From the NCBI GenBank assembly GCA_020051695.1, contig JAGVQM010000016.1, positions 1 through 64,000 on the forward strand: a stretch of DNA of 64,000 bases, given 5' to 3'. Positions 62,631-64,000 of this stretch are shown piece after piece. The stretch comes from Candidatus Zixiibacteriota bacterium. GTDB taxonomy: Bacteria; Zixibacteria; MSB-5A5; WJJR01; JAJRUJ01. A program made the translations under genes and the position numbers. Positions within the stretch are counted from its first letter, which is position 1. Every line of letters begins with the position of its first letter. The notes below the pieces were generated by a model, which made no database searches, was not told the origin of the DNA, and saw only the letters and a list, made by a program, of their open reading frames with translations.

Positions 62631-63821
62631 ATGGCATTTACAAAATCGTTTATTCCGTACGGTGGGTACTGGAGCAGTCCGTTTGCCAAATGGCAGGGCA
62701 GTTTTGCCAATATGCACGCGCTGGAATTTGCGGCCCAGACCGCGCAACTGATGTTCGCCAAACGAAACATCGACCCGGCGCGGTTTGATAATATATTTTT
62801 GGGATTAACCATTCCACAATTACAGTGCTTCTACGGCGGGCCATGGATTGCTGGGATGATCGGCAACGGCGATATTACCGGCCCGGTGGTCAACCAGGCC
62901 TGTATCACCGGTGTCGTGTGTGTAAAAATGGCGGCGCAGGATATCGACGGCGGAGTGGCTCGGACCAGTCTGGTCATTGCCGCCGACCGCTGCTCGAACG
63001 GCCCGCACGTCTACTATCCCTCACAAATCACGCCGGGGGCCACCGGCAAAGCTGAAGACTGGGTATTAGACAGTTTTGGCCGCGACCCGTGGGCCAAAGG
63101 TTCGATGATCCAGACTGCGGAAAATGTCGCCAAAGAACATAATATTACCCGTAACGAGCAGGATGAAGTTACCCAGCGCCGGTTTGAACAATACCAGATG
63201 GCGTTTGCCGATGACCGCGCATTTCAGAAGAAATACATGATGCCGATCGAAATCGGCAAAGGGAAGAAATCCACAATCTTCGAAACCGACGAAGGAGTCT
63301 TCCCCACCACGCTGGAGGGATTAAAAGCTCTGCGGCCGGTCATGCCCGAAGGTTCGGTGACGTTCGGTTCGCAAACGCATCCCGCCGACGGCAACGCCGG
63401 GATGGTGGTGACCACCAAGGAAATCGCGGCCGAACTTGCTGCAGATAAAAATATCACGATTCAGTTTGTCGGTTTCGGCACCGCCCGGGTCAAGAAAGCG
63501 TTTATGCCTACGGCTGTCGTTCCGGCGGCCAAAGCCGCGCTCAAGGATGCCGGGATTTCCGTCGCCGAGATAAAAGCGCTCAAAACACACAATCCATTTG
63601 CCGTGAACGATATTTTCTGCTCCCGCGAGTTGGGCTTCGATATCAACGAGATGAACAATTACGGCAGCCCGTTGATCTGGGGTCACCCCCAGGGGCCGAC
63701 AGCATTGCGGGTGCTGATCGAACTGATCGAAGAACTGGTGGTCAAAGGCGGCGGATATGGCTTGTTCGGCGGCTGCGCGGCCGGTGATACCGCTGCAGGG
63801 TGCGTGGTGAAGGTGGAGTGA
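62631..63821 (+). CDS. Thiolase family protein (acetyl-CoA C-acyltransferase)
   Basis: 396 residues with AGGAGG upstream of the ATG. The nucleophile is Cys in VNQACITGVVC; the His motif reads THNPFAVND instead of the common NEAFA form, GHPQGPTALR replaces GHPLGASGAR, and the C-terminal cysteine loop is GGCAAGD. All catalytic positions (Cys, His, His, Cys) are kept but the motifs are variant. It should split a 3-ketoacyl-CoA or condense two acyl-CoAs. Last gene of the array, 79 bases after the LeuB-like gene. Confidence 0.9.
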   Translation: MAFTKSFIPYGGYWSSPFAKWQGSFANMHALEFAAQTAQLMFAKRNIDPARFDNIFLGLTIPQLQCFYGGPWIAGMIGNGDITGPVVNQACITGVVCVKMAAQDIDGGVARTSLVIAADRCSNGPHVYYPSQITPGATGKAEDWVLDSFGRDPWAKGSMIQTAENVAKEHNITRNEQDEVTQRRFEQYQMAFADDRAFQKKYMMPIEIGKGKKSTIFETDEGVFPTTLEGLKALRPVMPEGSVTFGSQTHPADGNAGMVVTTKEIAAELAADKNITIQFVGFGTARVKKAFMPTAVVPAAKAALKDAGISVAEIKALKTHNPFAVNDIFCSRELGFDINEMNNYGSPLIWGHPQGPTALRVLIELIEELVVKGGGYGLFGGCAAGDTAAGCVVKVE

Positions 63822-63914
63822 GATCCGGTTCGCAGTTCTCGGCGGGCTTTTAGATATATACATATTCCCCTGTAACAAAATTGCAGGGTGTTGCGTACCT
63901 CCAAGGAGGACCTG
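63822..63914. other. AT-rich intergenic segment with a short hairpin
   Basis: CCCTG ... CAGGG (about 63868-63889) forms a 5-bp stem. The region TTTTAGATATATACATATTC is far more AT-rich than anything upstream and may hold the promoter of the last gene. Confidence 0.35.
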
Positions 63915-64000
63915 ATGAATATTCCGGTTTCTCTCCAGATTGGAGATTATTTCTTAATATTCATAATCTCCGGTATAAGTGCATATATTGGTGCTTACTT
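63915..64000 (+). CDS. Start of a membrane protein gene (3' truncated by window edge)
   Basis: The ATG at 63915 follows a strong AAGGAGG. The 28 visible residues (MNIPVSLQIGDYFLIFIISG...) contain the beginning of a hydrophobic helix. The sequence is markedly AT-rich compared with the rest of the window, hinting at a different origin. No family can be named. Confidence 0.6.
   Translation, partial: MNIPVSLQIGDYFLIFIISGISAYIGAY

Overview
The window looks like a fragment of an anaerobic bacterial chromosome of moderately high GC. The best guess is a member of the FCB assemblage such as the Zixibacteria lineage, inferred from gene style only. Pointers are secreted proteins with thrombospondin type 3 (TSP3) calcium-binding repeats and dockerin-like C-terminal cassettes, a type IX-like C-terminal sorting domain, a 2-oxoacid:ferredoxin oxidoreductase, and an ADP-forming acyl-CoA synthetase. 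No rRNA, CRISPR array, prophage or insertion sequence is recognisable.

Layout. 1-1.6 kb: tail of a winged-helix regulator, a 47-residue membrane peptide, palindromic repeats, and a GAF/phosphoacceptor protein without a kinase ATPase domain. 1.85-3.4 kb: purF with a near-consensus promoter and a terminator. 3.4-11.1 kb: two giant secreted proteins on the minus strand, one a C25 (gingipain-type) peptidase, both with beta-helix and TSP3 regions and the same C-terminal cassette. 11.2-19.6 kb: recG, three tandem exported serpins, and pcrA/uvrD with a TTG start. 19.9-45.1 kb: a surface glycan locus with flippase, polymerase/ligase, glycosyltransferases, methyltransferases, a deacetylase-glycosyltransferase fusion, two CapK/PaaK-like adenylating enzymes, an SGNH esterase and the carbamoyltransferase-SxtJ-DUF5989 trio. 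A 1330-residue exported glycosidase-like protein is embedded in it. 45.3-45.9 kb: tRNA-Ser(GGA) and tRNA-Tyr(GTA), back to back on opposite strands.

46.2-63.8 kb: central carbon and amino-acid metabolism. It starts with an ADP-forming acyl-CoA synthetase, then a methyltransferase, a small CxxC protein and a zinc alcohol dehydrogenase. A long plus-strand array follows, starting from a clear promoter and a structured leader: 3-hydroxyacyl-CoA dehydrogenase, crotonase, acyl-CoA dehydrogenase, 2-oxoacid oxidoreductase gamma subunit, a GltD-ferredoxin fusion, oxidoreductase alpha and beta, a LeuA/HMGL-family synthase, LeuC-, LeuD- and LeuB-like proteins, and a thiolase. Several starts overlap the preceding stop (ATGA).

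The most interesting point is this array. It has in one transcriptional direction everything needed to lengthen a 2-oxoacid with acetyl-CoA (LeuA/C/D/B-like), convert it to an acyl-CoA with ferredoxin reduction (Por-type complex), and beta-oxidise the product to acetyl-CoA. The specificity positions of the LeuD- and LeuB-like proteins do not match the standard leucine or homocitrate enzymes as I know them, so the substrate is open. I propose an elongation-oxidation module as a hypothesis. Together with the secreted peptidase and serpins it fits a peptide- or amino-acid-fermenting life style. The right edge enters AT-rich sequence with a new truncated membrane-protein gene.
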